DNA of 41,623 nucleotides from Myxococcales bacterium (GTDB lineage: Bacteria > Myxococcota_A > Polyangia > Polyangiales > Polyangiaceae). The position numbers were made by a program, and so were the translations under genes. Below are positions 1 through 8,397 of this stretch, piece by piece. The DNA lies in NCBI GenBank assembly GCA_025354825.1, contig JANXMC010000034.1:1-41623 (forward strand), given 5' to 3'. Position 1 is the stretch's first letter. Every line of letters begins with the position of its first letter. The notes below the pieces were generated by a model. The model saw only the letters and a list, made by a program, of their open reading frames with translations, ran no database searches and was not told where the DNA came from.

Positions 1-485
1 CACGGAAGAACGGCGACGCGCGCGCCGACCTCGATCGCTCGCGCGAGCACGTCGTCGGTCAACGCGCCGCACGCGTGGACGGAGACGACGAGATCGTTCG
101 CGGTGAGCGCGACGTCGGTGAGCTCGCCTTCGATCGACGCGATGCGATCGCGTAGCCGTGGCCACTCGTCGGTGAGCGCGGCGGCCAGCTTGGCGGCGCT
201 CTGCGGCAGACGGCGATCGACGGCCAGCGCGGTTTCACTGGTGTCGTCGAGTAGCAGCATGAGATGCGCGAGCAACCCGTGACCGCACGCGAGATCGACC
301 ACGCGGCCACCGCGGAATCGGCGGCGCGTGCGGCGCGCGACCTCCCACGCTTCGTAGAGCTCTTTGCGCGGCAGGCACTCGGCCTCACACACCACGCGCC
401 CGACTTTGTCGAAGAGCGAATCGCTTGGGAACCGCCCGAGATCAACGTGGGTGAGCCTCGAGCGACTTCGCAAATGAAAGGTCAC
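1..485 (-). CDS. SAM-dependent methyltransferase, 3' end outside window
   Basis: This open frame runs off the left edge, so only the N-terminal ~161 residues are present. It has a class I methyltransferase core: a SAM-binding motif I reading VVDLACGHGLLAHL, then a VDR acidic turn, then HACGALTD, which resembles the HxCGxxTD segment of Methyltransf_32-like enzymes. The substrate cannot be told. I chose the GTG at 483-485 because it overlaps the stop of the upstream ABC-F gene in a 4-nt GTGA junction, which implies translational coupling and co-expression. An ATG start at the same place is not available. Fold confidence is high; target (rRNA, protein or small molecule) is unknown. Confidence 0.75.
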   Translation of the reverse strand, partial: MTFHLRSRSRLTHVDLGRFPSDSLFDKVGRVVCEAECLPRKELYEAWEVARRTRRRFRGGRVVDLACGHGLLAHLMLLLDDTSETALAVDRRLPQSAAKLAAALTDEWPRLRDRIASIEGELTDVALTANDLVVSVHACGALTDDVLARAIEVGARVAVLP

Positions 486-2476
486 GCGCTCGCGCCTTCG
501 CCGCCCGCGTTCAGCTCTTTCTCGATCTCCTCCCACTCCGTCATCCACTGATCGACCTTCGATCCTAGCTCGGCATCCTCTTTTTCGAATCTGGACACAT
601 CGGCCTTCGACGTCCTTTCGAAAAAGCCCGGCTGCGCGTAAATCTCGGCAATCGCCTTACGGCGCGCTTCGGCCGCCTCGATGCTCGCCATCACCTTGTC
701 GCGGCGCGCAGGAAGCGCATTGAGGCGATTGCGCAGCTTCTTCTTCTCTTCCCACGACAGCCCCTCTTCCGCCGCCAATGCGGCGCTCGCCTTGGCTGCG
801 CCGTTCCCGTTCTTCGCAGGAAGCGCGGCCCCCGCGGCCTTGTCCTTCTGTTTGTCGACCTTCGTCTTGAGCACGACGGCGTCGGCGTCGAGGTGGTCGT
901 CGCCGCAGCGCTCGAGATATTCGGCATAGGTGCCGGGGAAATCCCGCGGCCCTTCGGGCGTGACTTCGAGGATGCGCGTCGCGAGTTGGGAGACGAACCA
1001 GCGGTCGTGGGAGACGAACAGCACAGTCCCCTCGAACGCTTTGAGGCCGTCCACGAGGGCGGCGATGGCTTCCATGTCGAGGTGGTTGGTGGGCTCGTCG
1101 AGGACCAACACGTTCGGCTTCTCGACGATGATCCGGCCGAAAATAAGGCGCGCGGCCTCGCCTCCCGAGAGCGACCCAATGGGCTTCTCGACGTCCTGCC
1201 CCGAGAAGAGCACGCGCCCAAGCTGCCCACGAACGAAGCTCGTCCCCTCTGTAGGCGCACCCTCCCAAATGAAGTCGAGGGGCGTCTGCGCCTCGTTGCG
1301 AAGAACCTCGTGGTGATCCTGCGCGAAGTAGCCCGCGCGCACTTCGTGGCCAAACTTCACAGTCCCTTCGTCGGCCTGGAGCTTATCCATCACGATCTTG
1401 AGGAGCGTCGATTTGCCGAGACCGTTGGGGCCGATGACGGCCACCTTCTCGCCGCGCCGAACTGTGAGAGACACGTTGCGCAGCACCTGTTTCGCGCCGT
1501 AGGCCTTCGAAACGCCGGTGACCTCGAGTACCTCGCGCCCGCTCGCCCGCTCGGGCGTGAAGCGAAACAGCGGCGTGCGGCGCGACGTGGCGGCGAGCTC
1601 TTCGACTTCGATCTTCTCGATTTGCTTCAGCCGGCTCTGCGCCTGCTTGGCCTTCGTGGCCTTTGCACCGAACCTGTCTACGAAGGCACGCTTCTCGGCG
1701 ATGATCTTCTCGGCGCGGGCAATTTCAGCCTCTTTGCGCTCGCGAATCGCGCCTTTCTCGACGACGAAGCGCGAATAGTTTCCCGTATAAGGGGTAATCG
1801 TCTCGTAATCGACATCCAAAATATGGGTCGCGACGTTGTCGAGAAAGCGCTGATCGTGGGAGATCACGAGGGCGGTTCCGCGATAGCCGGCGAGGAACTT
1901 CTCGAGCCAGCGAATCGAGAGAATGTCGAGGTGGTTGGTAGGCTCGTCGAGGAGAACGACGTCGGCGCCGCCGACGAGAACCTGCGCGAGCAGCACGCGG
2001 AGCTTGAAGCCGCCGGAGAGCGTCGAGAGCGGGCGCCGATGGCCGGCGATCGGAATCCCGAGCCCCTCGAGAACGGCCGTCGCGCGCGCTTCGAGCGTGT
2101 ACCCCTCGCCGTGGGCGATGATGTCTTCGAGGTCGGCGAGGCGGGCGACATCCCCCTCGCCGTGGTCGATGATTTGCGCGCGCTCCTGGAGCGCCTTGAA
2201 GACGGCGGCCTCGCCCATCATCGCGAGATCCAAGATGATCTGCGCGTCGTCGAGAGACAAATCCTGCCGCAAAACGCCCACGCGGGCCCGGCTCGGGATC
2301 GTGACCTGACCGTCGGAGGCCGGCTCGTCCCCCGCGACCACCTTTAAAAACGTGGTCTTTCCCGAGCCATTGGCGCCGACGAGGCCGTACCGCGACCCGG
2401 GGTTGAGCTGGAGGGAGACCCCCTCGAAAAGCGTGCGTCCGCCGAAGGATTTGCCGAGCTGAGAGGTGCTGATCAT
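482..2476 (-). CDS. ABC-F family ATPase (Uup/YheS-like)
   Basis: A 664-residue soluble protein with two ABC ATPase domains and no membrane segment, which defines the ABC-F family of ribosome-associated factors. The first Walker A is GANGSGKTT (residues 34-42, Lys40), followed by LSGGF and LLDEPTNHLD. The second site has GPNGLGKST, LSGGEAAR and VLDEPTNHLD. Between them lies the charged linker expected for ABC-F proteins. The last ~100 residues are rich in Lys/Glu and predicted coiled coil, like the Uup C-terminal extension. These proteins act on the ribosomal E site or in stress translation; some give antibiotic resistance, but nothing here shows that. Its stop overlaps the start of the downstream methyltransferase gene. 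Confidence 0.95.
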   Translation of the reverse strand: MISTSQLGKSFGGRTLFEGVSLQLNPGSRYGLVGANGSGKTTFLKVVAGDEPASDGQVTIPSRARVGVLRQDLSLDDAQIILDLAMMGEAAVFKALQERAQIIDHGEGDVARLADLEDIIAHGEGYTLEARATAVLEGLGIPIAGHRRPLSTLSGGFKLRVLLAQVLVGGADVVLLDEPTNHLDILSIRWLEKFLAGYRGTALVISHDQRFLDNVATHILDVDYETITPYTGNYSRFVVEKGAIRERKEAEIARAEKIIAEKRAFVDRFGAKATKAKQAQSRLKQIEKIEVEELAATSRRTPLFRFTPERASGREVLEVTGVSKAYGAKQVLRNVSLTVRRGEKVAVIGPNGLGKSTLLKIVMDKLQADEGTVKFGHEVRAGYFAQDHHEVLRNEAQTPLDFIWEGAPTEGTSFVRGQLGRVLFSGQDVEKPIGSLSGGEAARLIFGRIIVEKPNVLVLDEPTNHLDMEAIAALVDGLKAFEGTVLFVSHDRWFVSQLATRILEVTPEGPRDFPGTYAEYLERCGDDHLDADAVVLKTKVDKQKDKAAGAALPAKNGNGAAKASAALAAEEGLSWEEKKKLRNRLNALPARRDKVMASIEAAEARRKAIAEIYAQPGFFERTSKADVSRFEKEDAELGSKVDQWMTEWEEIEKELNAGGEGASA

Positions 2477-2547
2477 GGCTGCGCGCCGGAACGTAGGGGG
2501 TTTCGGCCGAAGCGCAACGTGACGCGGTACTTACGCCGCGTCTGCGG

Positions 2548-2943
2548 TTACCCCAGAGGCTGCCAAAGCTCGATGCGGTTCCCCTCCGGGTCCATGACCC
2601 AGCCGAAGCGGCCCCACGGGGCTTCGTCGACCTTGGGATCGACGTCGGCGCCCGCCGCGCGCAGCTGTGCGAGCATCGCGTCGAGATCGCGCACGCGGAA
2701 GTTCACCATGAAGCTCGCCTCGCTCGGCGCGAAGTACGTCGTCGTGGTGGGGAAGGTGGACCAGATGGTCATGCCTTCGCCTCGCGGAGCCGGCGCGTTC
2801 TCCACGCCTTCGTCGTCCTTCCACTTGAACATCGCGCTCTCGTCGTCCCCCCCGATGCCGAGCATGTCGCGGTACCAGGCGCGGAGCGCCTTCGGGTCGC
2901 GAGCCTTGAAGAAGATGCCACCAATGCCGGTTACGCGTTCCAT
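2548..2943 (-). CDS. VOC (glyoxalase/bleomycin-resistance) family protein
   Basis: A 131-residue single-domain vicinal oxygen chelate protein. It begins MERVTGIGGIFFKARDP, the usual first beta strand, has AWYRDMLGI in the middle and ends with the typical VMDPEGNRIELWQP strand carrying the metal-ligand Glu. VOC proteins are metal-dependent isomerases, dioxygenases or resistance proteins; the substrate cannot be read. An upstream ATG at 2991 would add 16 residues, but the start at 2943 matches the family N-terminus. No strong ribosome binding site is visible at either. It stands alone between the ABC-F gene and the peptidase. Confidence 0.85.
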   Translation of the reverse strand: MERVTGIGGIFFKARDPKALRAWYRDMLGIGGDDESAMFKWKDDEGVENAPAPRGEGMTIWSTFPTTTTYFAPSEASFMVNFRVRDLDAMLAQLRAAGADVDPKVDEAPWGRFGWVMDPEGNRIELWQPLG

Positions 2944-3028
2944 GCCACGAAGGGTCTCACAGCTCGCGCGAAGAGCGAACAGAGATTCCACGCCGCGCCA
3001 CGAGGGACGGAAACGGCTCAGTCGCGAG

Positions 3029-5254
3029 CTACTTTAAGTGGGAAAGAAGGAACGCGTAGTTGTCCGCGCTCGCTTCGATGCTCTTTTGGATCATGTCGCC
3101 ACCGCCGTGACCTGCGTTCTTCTCGATGCGCAGAAGCACCGGGCTATTCGACGCGGCCTGCATCGCAGCTGCGAATTTGCGCGCGTGGAACGGATCGACC
3201 CGGTCGTCGCTGTCGGCGCTCGCGAGAAGAAGCGGAGGGTACTTCATCCCGGCTCTAACGTGGTGGTAGGGCGAATAGGCAAGAAGCGCCGGAAAGTCGG
3301 CGGCGTTATCCGCCGTACCGTACTCGTCAATCCAGGTTTTGCCCGCGCCAAGCTTGGTGTACCGAATCATATCGAGGAGCGGGACTGCACATACCACTGC
3401 GCCGAAGAGCTCGGGGCGTTGCGTTATGGCGGCCCCCATCAGGAGACCACCGTTCGAGCCGCCGAAAATACCAAGATGTGGCGGCGAGGTGACCCCAGTA
3501 GCGATCAGGTCTTCGGCCACAGCGAAGAAATCGTCGAACACGTTCTGCTTGTGACCTCGCATTCCCGCTTCGTGCCACGGCTTTCCGTACTCATCGCCGC
3601 CGCGGAGCGCCGTGGTGACCATGATGCCGCCGCTTTCGAGGAACGCCATGCGCATGGGGTTGAACGTCGGGCTCGTGGAAATCGCAAAGCCGCCGTAGCC
3701 CGTGATAAGCGTCACGGCTTTGCCGTCCTTCACGAGGTCCTTGGGGCGGGTCACGAAATAGGGGACCTTGGTGCCGTCCTTCGAGGTCGCAAACCGCGCC
3801 TCGACTTCGTACTTCGACGTGTCGACGGGTATTTCGCGCTTCCAATAGAGCTTCGAAGTGCCTACCTTAATGCTCGTCTGGAAGATTTGCGGAGGCGTGC
3901 TGTACGACTCGAAGGAATAGTAGGCCTCGTCGTCTTCGGGCAGCCCGAACATGCCGGCAACGCCGCCGACACCGGGCAGCGCAACCTTGCGAACCAGCTT
4001 CCCATCGAGCTCATGGAGCTCGAGCTCCTCCAGCGCGTCTTTGCTGTAGACCATCGAGAGTCGCCCGCCGACGATGTCGATGAACTTGAGCGTCGCGTCC
4101 TTCCGCTCGGGGACGATTTCCTTCCATGAGGCGCGATCCATCTTCGCCGGGTCGACCACGTAAACGTGGTACCGCGCGGCGCCGTCGTTCGTCCGAACGT
4201 AGAATTTGTCCTTGTAGACATTGATTGCGAAGTTTGCCTCGACCCCGGTGACGAGAGGTTTCCACTCGTGAGGTCCGTTCACACGCATATCCTGCACGAA
4301 GACGTCGTGTTGGGACCGCCCACGCTCGATGCGCAGTGTGAGGAAGTGACCGTCACGGGAGAGGTCGATATCGAAATATCTCGAAGGATCTCCCAAGTGC
4401 GCGCGCACGATGGGGTCTGCCTTAGGGTCCGTACCAAGCGAGTGGTAACGGACTTCGGAATAGCCGGGGAGGAGGTCGACAGGGATGGAGGGATCCGTGG
4501 GGAGGCCCACGTAGTAGAAGCCGTCCCCTTTCGGAGTCCACGACGCATAGGCGTAGCGCGCTCCCGGAATCACGTCGATCGTCGAGTCTTTGCCACTGGT
4601 GACGTCACGCACGTACAGCGTTGCGTCGTCGGCGTTGTTCTCGGATTTGCCATAAGCAAACTTCGACCCGTCCTGCGAGATGCTCACAGCGTGTACGGAA
4701 ACACTCCCATCCTTTGAGAGCGCGCTCGGGTCCAGCACCAGCTGCTCTTTTCCGGTTTTCCCTTCGCGCATCCAGTAGCTGAACTTCTCGTCCTTTGCGC
4801 CGCGTCGCGAGGTGAAGTACCGCTTGCCGTGACGCGACGGGGGCTGCTCGGAAGCGCCGTAGGCGAAGCGCGTGAGCTTCTCCACCAACCCCGCCTTCTC
4901 AGGTATCGCCGAAAGCGTCGTCCGCGCGAGGGCGTCTTGCGCGGCCATCCACGCTTTCACACGGGGCGCCTTCGCGTCTTCGAGCCAGCGGTACGGGTCG
5001 TCCACCGCGACGCCGTGAATCGTCTCGCGCAGCTCTTCGCGCGGCGACGCGGGGTACGCGAGCGCGCCGTGAACGACATTGACGTTCGCGTCGACGCTGG
5101 CCGACGAAGCTGCAGACGGCGACGGGGGCCTGCTCGTGCTCACGGGAGGTGCTCCTTGGGAGCTTCCGCCGCCCGCGCACGCGGGGAGCGCGGCGGCGAG
5201 CGCAATGGCGCGGATACGGCTGGAATTGCGGTGCGAAACGCGTGCGATGGCCAT
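3029..5254 (-). CDS. Prolyl oligopeptidase family (S9A) serine peptidase, putative lipoprotein
   Basis: A 741-residue peptidase of the S9A type, which cleaves after proline in short peptides. The N-terminal propeller domain opens with the family motif HGVAVDDPYRWLED. The C-terminal alpha/beta hydrolase domain carries the nucleophile in GGSNGG (Ser ~600), the acid in DSDDRVDP (Asp ~684) and His ~716 in NAGHGGGD. A basic N-terminus and hydrophobic segment end in LPACAGGG, a plausible although non-ideal lipobox, so the enzyme is probably exported and tethered. The length is normal for the family. It is monocistronic as far as can be seen, and a plus-strand gene remnant begins about 100 nt upstream. 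Confidence 0.93.
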   Translation of the reverse strand: MAIARVSHRNSSRIRAIALAAALPACAGGGSSQGAPPVSTSRPPSPSAASSASVDANVNVVHGALAYPASPREELRETIHGVAVDDPYRWLEDAKAPRVKAWMAAQDALARTTLSAIPEKAGLVEKLTRFAYGASEQPPSRHGKRYFTSRRGAKDEKFSYWMREGKTGKEQLVLDPSALSKDGSVSVHAVSISQDGSKFAYGKSENNADDATLYVRDVTSGKDSTIDVIPGARYAYASWTPKGDGFYYVGLPTDPSIPVDLLPGYSEVRYHSLGTDPKADPIVRAHLGDPSRYFDIDLSRDGHFLTLRIERGRSQHDVFVQDMRVNGPHEWKPLVTGVEANFAINVYKDKFYVRTNDGAARYHVYVVDPAKMDRASWKEIVPERKDATLKFIDIVGGRLSMVYSKDALEELELHELDGKLVRKVALPGVGGVAGMFGLPEDDEAYYSFESYSTPPQIFQTSIKVGTSKLYWKREIPVDTSKYEVEARFATSKDGTKVPYFVTRPKDLVKDGKAVTLITGYGGFAISTSPTFNPMRMAFLESGGIMVTTALRGGDEYGKPWHEAGMRGHKQNVFDDFFAVAEDLIATGVTSPPHLGIFGGSNGGLLMGAAITQRPELFGAVVCAVPLLDMIRYTKLGAGKTWIDEYGTADNAADFPALLAYSPYHHVRAGMKYPPLLLASADSDDRVDPFHARKFAAAMQAASNSPVLLRIEKNAGHGGGDMIQKSIEASADNYAFLLSHLK

Positions 5255-5354
5255 GGAAAAAGCGGTACTTCAACTTGCTCGACGTCGCACCGTCGATGTC
5301 ATCCGAACGGCGTCTGGTGCGACTCCTCGCGCGCGGTCGTGCTCATCCCTGCGA

Positions 5355-5918
5355 ATGTGGCTGTTCGACAACAAGACCCACTACGCCGCGGGGCGTAATT
5401 GGGTTCGCGACAAAACCGGGCAACACCACTGGCTCGTGGCCGTGAAAGCCACGTTCACCATCGCCCCGTCGGGCGCGCTCGCTCTCGCGGACGAACAGCC
5501 CCTCCCCTGTTTGGCGCCCGAGTATTTCGGTGAGCCTGGCGTTTCGAGCCTTCGGTGCGATTCCGATCTTCTCGCCATCAAGCCGTGCACGGACGTCGTC
5601 GCCAACGCCGTCGCCTTTGCTCCAGGAGGCCGCCCCGCCAACACCGTCGCCGTCGGGCTTCACATCGGCGATTTGCACAAGCGCCTGCTCGTGCACGGCC
5701 CCCGTGTCTACTACAAATCTCTCACAGGTGGCGTTGCCGCAACGCGCCCGGCATCCTTCGACCCGCTCGCCATTCGGTATGAGAACGTCTTTGGCGGGAG
5801 GGACCTTCGCGACGCTGACCCGCGCGCTCATCGAATGAGTTTGGGACATGGAACGTTATGTCCGCGAGCGAGCAGACTTAGAGGACAAGAAAAAGGCTCT
5901 CGGAGCGATCATTCGTGA
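5355..5918 (+). pseudogene. Truncated DUF2169-domain gene
   Basis: The reading frame starts with a recognisable DUF2169 N-terminus (MWLFDNKTHYAAGRNWV, then WLVAVKATFTI) and keeps the family pattern up to RYENVFGG near residue 145. About fifteen codons later it loses similarity and ends after a short arginine- and serine-rich tail, for ~187 residues in total. A full DUF2169 domain is close to 300 residues, so roughly half is missing. DUF2169 proteins are commonly found beside type VI secretion VgrG/PAAR genes; none is visible here. I see no Shine-Dalgarno before this ATG. The likeliest reading is a decayed or deletion-truncated gene; an upstream in-frame ATG at 5079 lies inside the opposing peptidase gene and is unlikely. 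Confidence 0.6.
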
Positions 5919-6426
5919 GCGCAGCGCCGAGCTGCAAGCGCTGGATACCGCGCCCCCCGCCGCCCCTCTCGACGTCGACCCAGATGCGCCAACCTTCGTG
6001 CGATTTTCCCGCGTTTCCGGCGATATCGACGGTTTGCTCGCGGGGCTAGCAAACGTTTACGAGGCCTGGGGGTGCCGGCTGAGAAGGGTCATCCAGCTCG
6101 CGCCGTCCTCCGGCGAGAACGACGGCGGGCTCGCCCACGCCGCGCCCCCTACGGAGCATCGGAAGCTCGAGACGGCGCTCGCTCTCCTCCCTCCCCATGC
6201 CGCCTTTGGTCTCATCTCGCTCGCATCCGACGCCGGCGCGCTCCCGTGCGTCAGTAGGCGACGATGGCGACGGTTTTCATCCTTCTTTTTTAAACGGATC
6301 GGAACCGGGGGCCAAGCGACGTTGCCCGCGCCACCGCCGCCCTATGGAAAACCCGTGGTAACCACGAATGCGCCTCGCTACCGAATCGTCACTTCAAAAT
6401 GGTCGGGCTCGCGTTGTACGCGGTAA
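5848..6426 (+). CDS. Uncharacterised ORF, possible remnant
   Basis: I do not recognise this 192-codon frame. Its first ~35 residues are charged and helical, possibly a short coiled coil. A segment near residues 50-85 (VRFSRVSGDIDGLL, then NVYEAWG) looks protein-like. The last ~45 residues are basic and proline-rich and run into the 3' end of the opposing lipoprotein gene, so the true product, if any, probably ends earlier or is frameshifted. It overlaps the tail of the truncated DUF2169 frame by 71 nt. It may be part of the same degraded locus. No ribosome binding site is evident. Confidence 0.3.
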   Translation: MERYVRERADLEDKKKALGAIIRERSAELQALDTAPPAAPLDVDPDAPTFVRFSRVSGDIDGLLAGLANVYEAWGCRLRRVIQLAPSSGENDGGLAHAAPPTEHRKLETALALLPPHAAFGLISLASDAGALPCVSRRRWRRFSSFFFKRIGTGGQATLPAPPPPYGKPVVTTNAPRYRIVTSKWSGSRCTR

Positions 6427-7702
6427 GCAGGCGCTCGAACTGGCCGCCGTCCGTGTCGATCGTCGTCTGCCCCGACGCCCCGGGGCCGAAGGCGACGCCC
6501 ACGGCCCCCGCGGCGATGAGCTCCGCCGGGTGCGCGAAGAAGTAGCTCACACGGTTGTCGCGGTACTTGTTGGGCGAGCCCCCCGGGGTGGCGCTTGGCA
6601 CGCCCATCGGCACTTGCCATAGGAGAACGGGAACGCCGGCGCCGGCGTGCATCGCCGACATCCAGGCTTGGTGCTGATGGAAGTTGGGAGTCTTCACATT
6701 GGCCTCGTCCCAATACCAACCCGTCGTACCGCCACGCCCACAGTCGAACTGTGAGGGCTTTGCCTCGAAGCACCCCGCGTCGCGATCGAGAACGTCGGTC
6801 GCGACGAAGTCAGCCATGCCGTTCGTGAGCTTTCGCAAGAACGCTCCAACGGCCTTTCCGTCGGGATTTCCGCTTGCGTCGTAGGCGCCGAAAGTGGAGG
6901 CGTGAAAGCCAACGACGACCTTCGGTGCCGTGTGCAGCGTGCGCACGGCGCACTGGCCGAGTCCTGTGAGATCGTCGGGCAGGTCGGTGCAGGCCGTGTT
7001 GATCTTCACCTTCGCGGCGAATTTGGCAGGGTCACCCCCGGCCGAGTTCTGTTGGGCGTACCCCCAAAAGTCGGGCTCGAGGTGGACGATGGCCGGCTTG
7101 TCGAAGGCCTTGAGCTTGTCGGCGAGGAGCTTGAGATCCGCCCAGAAAAACTTCATGTAGTCGGCGTTCTGCACGACTGTGTAGTTCCCATCTCCCAGGG
7201 CTGCGAGCTCGTACACCGAGAACATCGGAACAGCACCTTTGGCCGCCGCGTCGTTTGCACGAATGGTCGCGTACTGGCCGTCGGGCGAGTTGTACTTGGG
7301 CCACCCATTCGCCGGATCTTTCGCGCCGACGAGATAGGTATATTTTATATCAAGCTTCGCGCTCGTGGGGAATCGTTGATCGGACGGGCCCAAGCCCATG
7401 AGGAAGTGGTTGCGACCGAGGCGATTCACGAACTGCGCGCCTTGCGACAGCGTGCCTACGGGCGTGGTCCCGCCGTCGGCCGTGGGTGCGACGACGACGC
7501 TGCCGCCGTCGGACTGGGCCGGGGGAGGCTGCGTGCCGCCCCCATCGGCATTGGCCACTTTGGGGCCGCCATCGGAAATGGGGCCGCCGGGACTTCCCGC
7601 CGACGGTGCGTCGCCACCGCAGGCGAGCGCCGTGACGACCAACGCCGCGAGGACCGTGACTTCAACCGGTGTGCGAGCGCCGAAACTTCTGCGATTTGCC
7701 AT
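6389..7702 (-). CDS. Secreted lipoprotein, putative TIM-barrel (glycosidase-like) protein
   Basis: A 437-residue exported lipoprotein: a basic N-terminus, a hydrophobic core and a lipobox TALACGG near residue 28, then a ~60-residue Gly/Pro/Asp-rich linker. The remaining ~340 residues form a single domain with alternating strands and helices. Marker segments include HFLMGLG, KYTYLVG, VPMFSVYELAA, VHLEPDFWGYAQ, VVVGFHAS, GWYWDE and VLLWQVPMG. Acidic residues at strand ends (the EPDFWGY and WDE segments) suggest a TIM-barrel hydrolase, but that is inference. A good Shine-Dalgarno (AGGGAG, 7 nt before ATG) lies inside one arm of an inverted repeat annotated separately. The DUF6184-like gene sits just upstream in the same direction. 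Confidence 0.8.
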   Translation of the reverse strand: MANRRSFGARTPVEVTVLAALVVTALACGGDAPSAGSPGGPISDGGPKVANADGGGTQPPPAQSDGGSVVVAPTADGGTTPVGTLSQGAQFVNRLGRNHFLMGLGPSDQRFPTSAKLDIKYTYLVGAKDPANGWPKYNSPDGQYATIRANDAAAKGAVPMFSVYELAALGDGNYTVVQNADYMKFFWADLKLLADKLKAFDKPAIVHLEPDFWGYAQQNSAGGDPAKFAAKVKINTACTDLPDDLTGLGQCAVRTLHTAPKVVVGFHASTFGAYDASGNPDGKAVGAFLRKLTNGMADFVATDVLDRDAGCFEAKPSQFDCGRGGTTGWYWDEANVKTPNFHQHQAWMSAMHAGAGVPVLLWQVPMGVPSATPGGSPNKYRDNRVSYFFAHPAELIAAGAVGVAFGPGASGQTTIDTDGGQFERLLTAYNASPTILK

Positions 7703-7709
7703 TGTGTCG

Positions 7710-7748
7710 CTCCCTGCAATCCGCCTTTATCGTCGGTATTGCAGGGAG
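7710..7748 (-). promoter_or_regulatory. Inverted repeat covering the ribosome binding site of the lipoprotein gene
   Basis: Two perfect 11-nt arms, ctccctgcaat at 7710-7720 and attgcagggag at 7738-7748, flank a 17-nt spacer. In the minus-strand transcript the second arm contains AGGGAG, the Shine-Dalgarno placed 7 nt before the ATG at 7702. Folding would therefore hide the ribosome binding site. It could instead be a protein operator, or terminate the upstream gene, although no T-run follows. Confidence 0.6.
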
Positions 7749-7780
7749 TGTCACGTCATTCGAACAGATGAACCTTCGCG

Positions 7781-8194
7781 TTATTTGCCGCAAACCTTTG
7801 CGGCCGGGCATTTGTTCGCGAGGATGTTCACGAGGTCGGCTGCATTTCCGCATTCGCTCGCGCGAATCGACGAGAGGCAAATGTCGTATTGCGCCGTGTC
7901 GATGTGCCCATCACAGGTGCGGGGCGGAAGCAGGGTGTCCCATGCGGCCTGCTGCCGCGTGTCGCACTGGTTGCGCGTCTCGTAGGTTTTGCCCGCGCCG
8001 ATGTCGCCGCACGATGCGGCTTTGTCGCACGTGGCGGCCGCCGCAGAATCGCGCACGGCGATTTGGCTCGGCGTCGTCGTGGCGGTGGAGTCGTTGCTGC
8101 TGCAGCCGACCGCTCCTATCACCAGCGGCAATGCGGCTGCGACAGAGACGACGAGCTTGCGAAAAGACGCGGGGGGAAGGGCTGAATGACGCAT
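7781..8194 (-). CDS. DUF6184-type small Cys-rich lipoprotein
   Basis: A 137-residue lipoprotein with a signal peptide and the lipobox IGAVGCSSND near residue 30. The mature part has eight further Cys residues in a pattern (AATCDKAASCGDIGAGKTYETRNQC ... CLSSIRASECG ... CPAAKVCGK, given here in pieces) that I associate with DUF6184 lipoproteins of myxobacteria. Their function is not established; they are annotated as natural-product-linked only by association. I chose the ATG at 8194 because the signal peptide begins there; the longer frame to 8293 adds 33 residues unlike a leader. It is 78 nt upstream of, and codirectional with, the glycosidase-like lipoprotein gene. Confidence 0.7.
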   Translation of the reverse strand: MRHSALPPASFRKLVVSVAAALPLVIGAVGCSSNDSTATTTPSQIAVRDSAAAATCDKAASCGDIGAGKTYETRNQCDTRQQAAWDTLLPPRTCDGHIDTAQYDICLSSIRASECGNAADLVNILANKCPAAKVCGK

Positions 8195-8397
8195 AGCGGC
8201 AATACGTAGCGCACGCGCTCCGCGGCCGCCACAAGCGCCGTTTAGCGTAAACTTTTCCACAGGCGCGTCGTGCGCGCCGTCGCGCGGGCTCACGCGCGCG
8301 CCGCTGCCCGGACCTTTGACGTGGGCCTCGCGCCCCGCTAACTGCTCGCCGCATCGCCGTAGGCTCTTGGTCGCACGGGCGAAGTGGAGGTCCGCAG

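Noticed and set aside
893-2347. 484-codon plus-strand frame opposite the ABC-F gene
   Set aside because: It is antisense to a clear ABC-F gene, has no domain, and such frames arise from GC-biased third positions.
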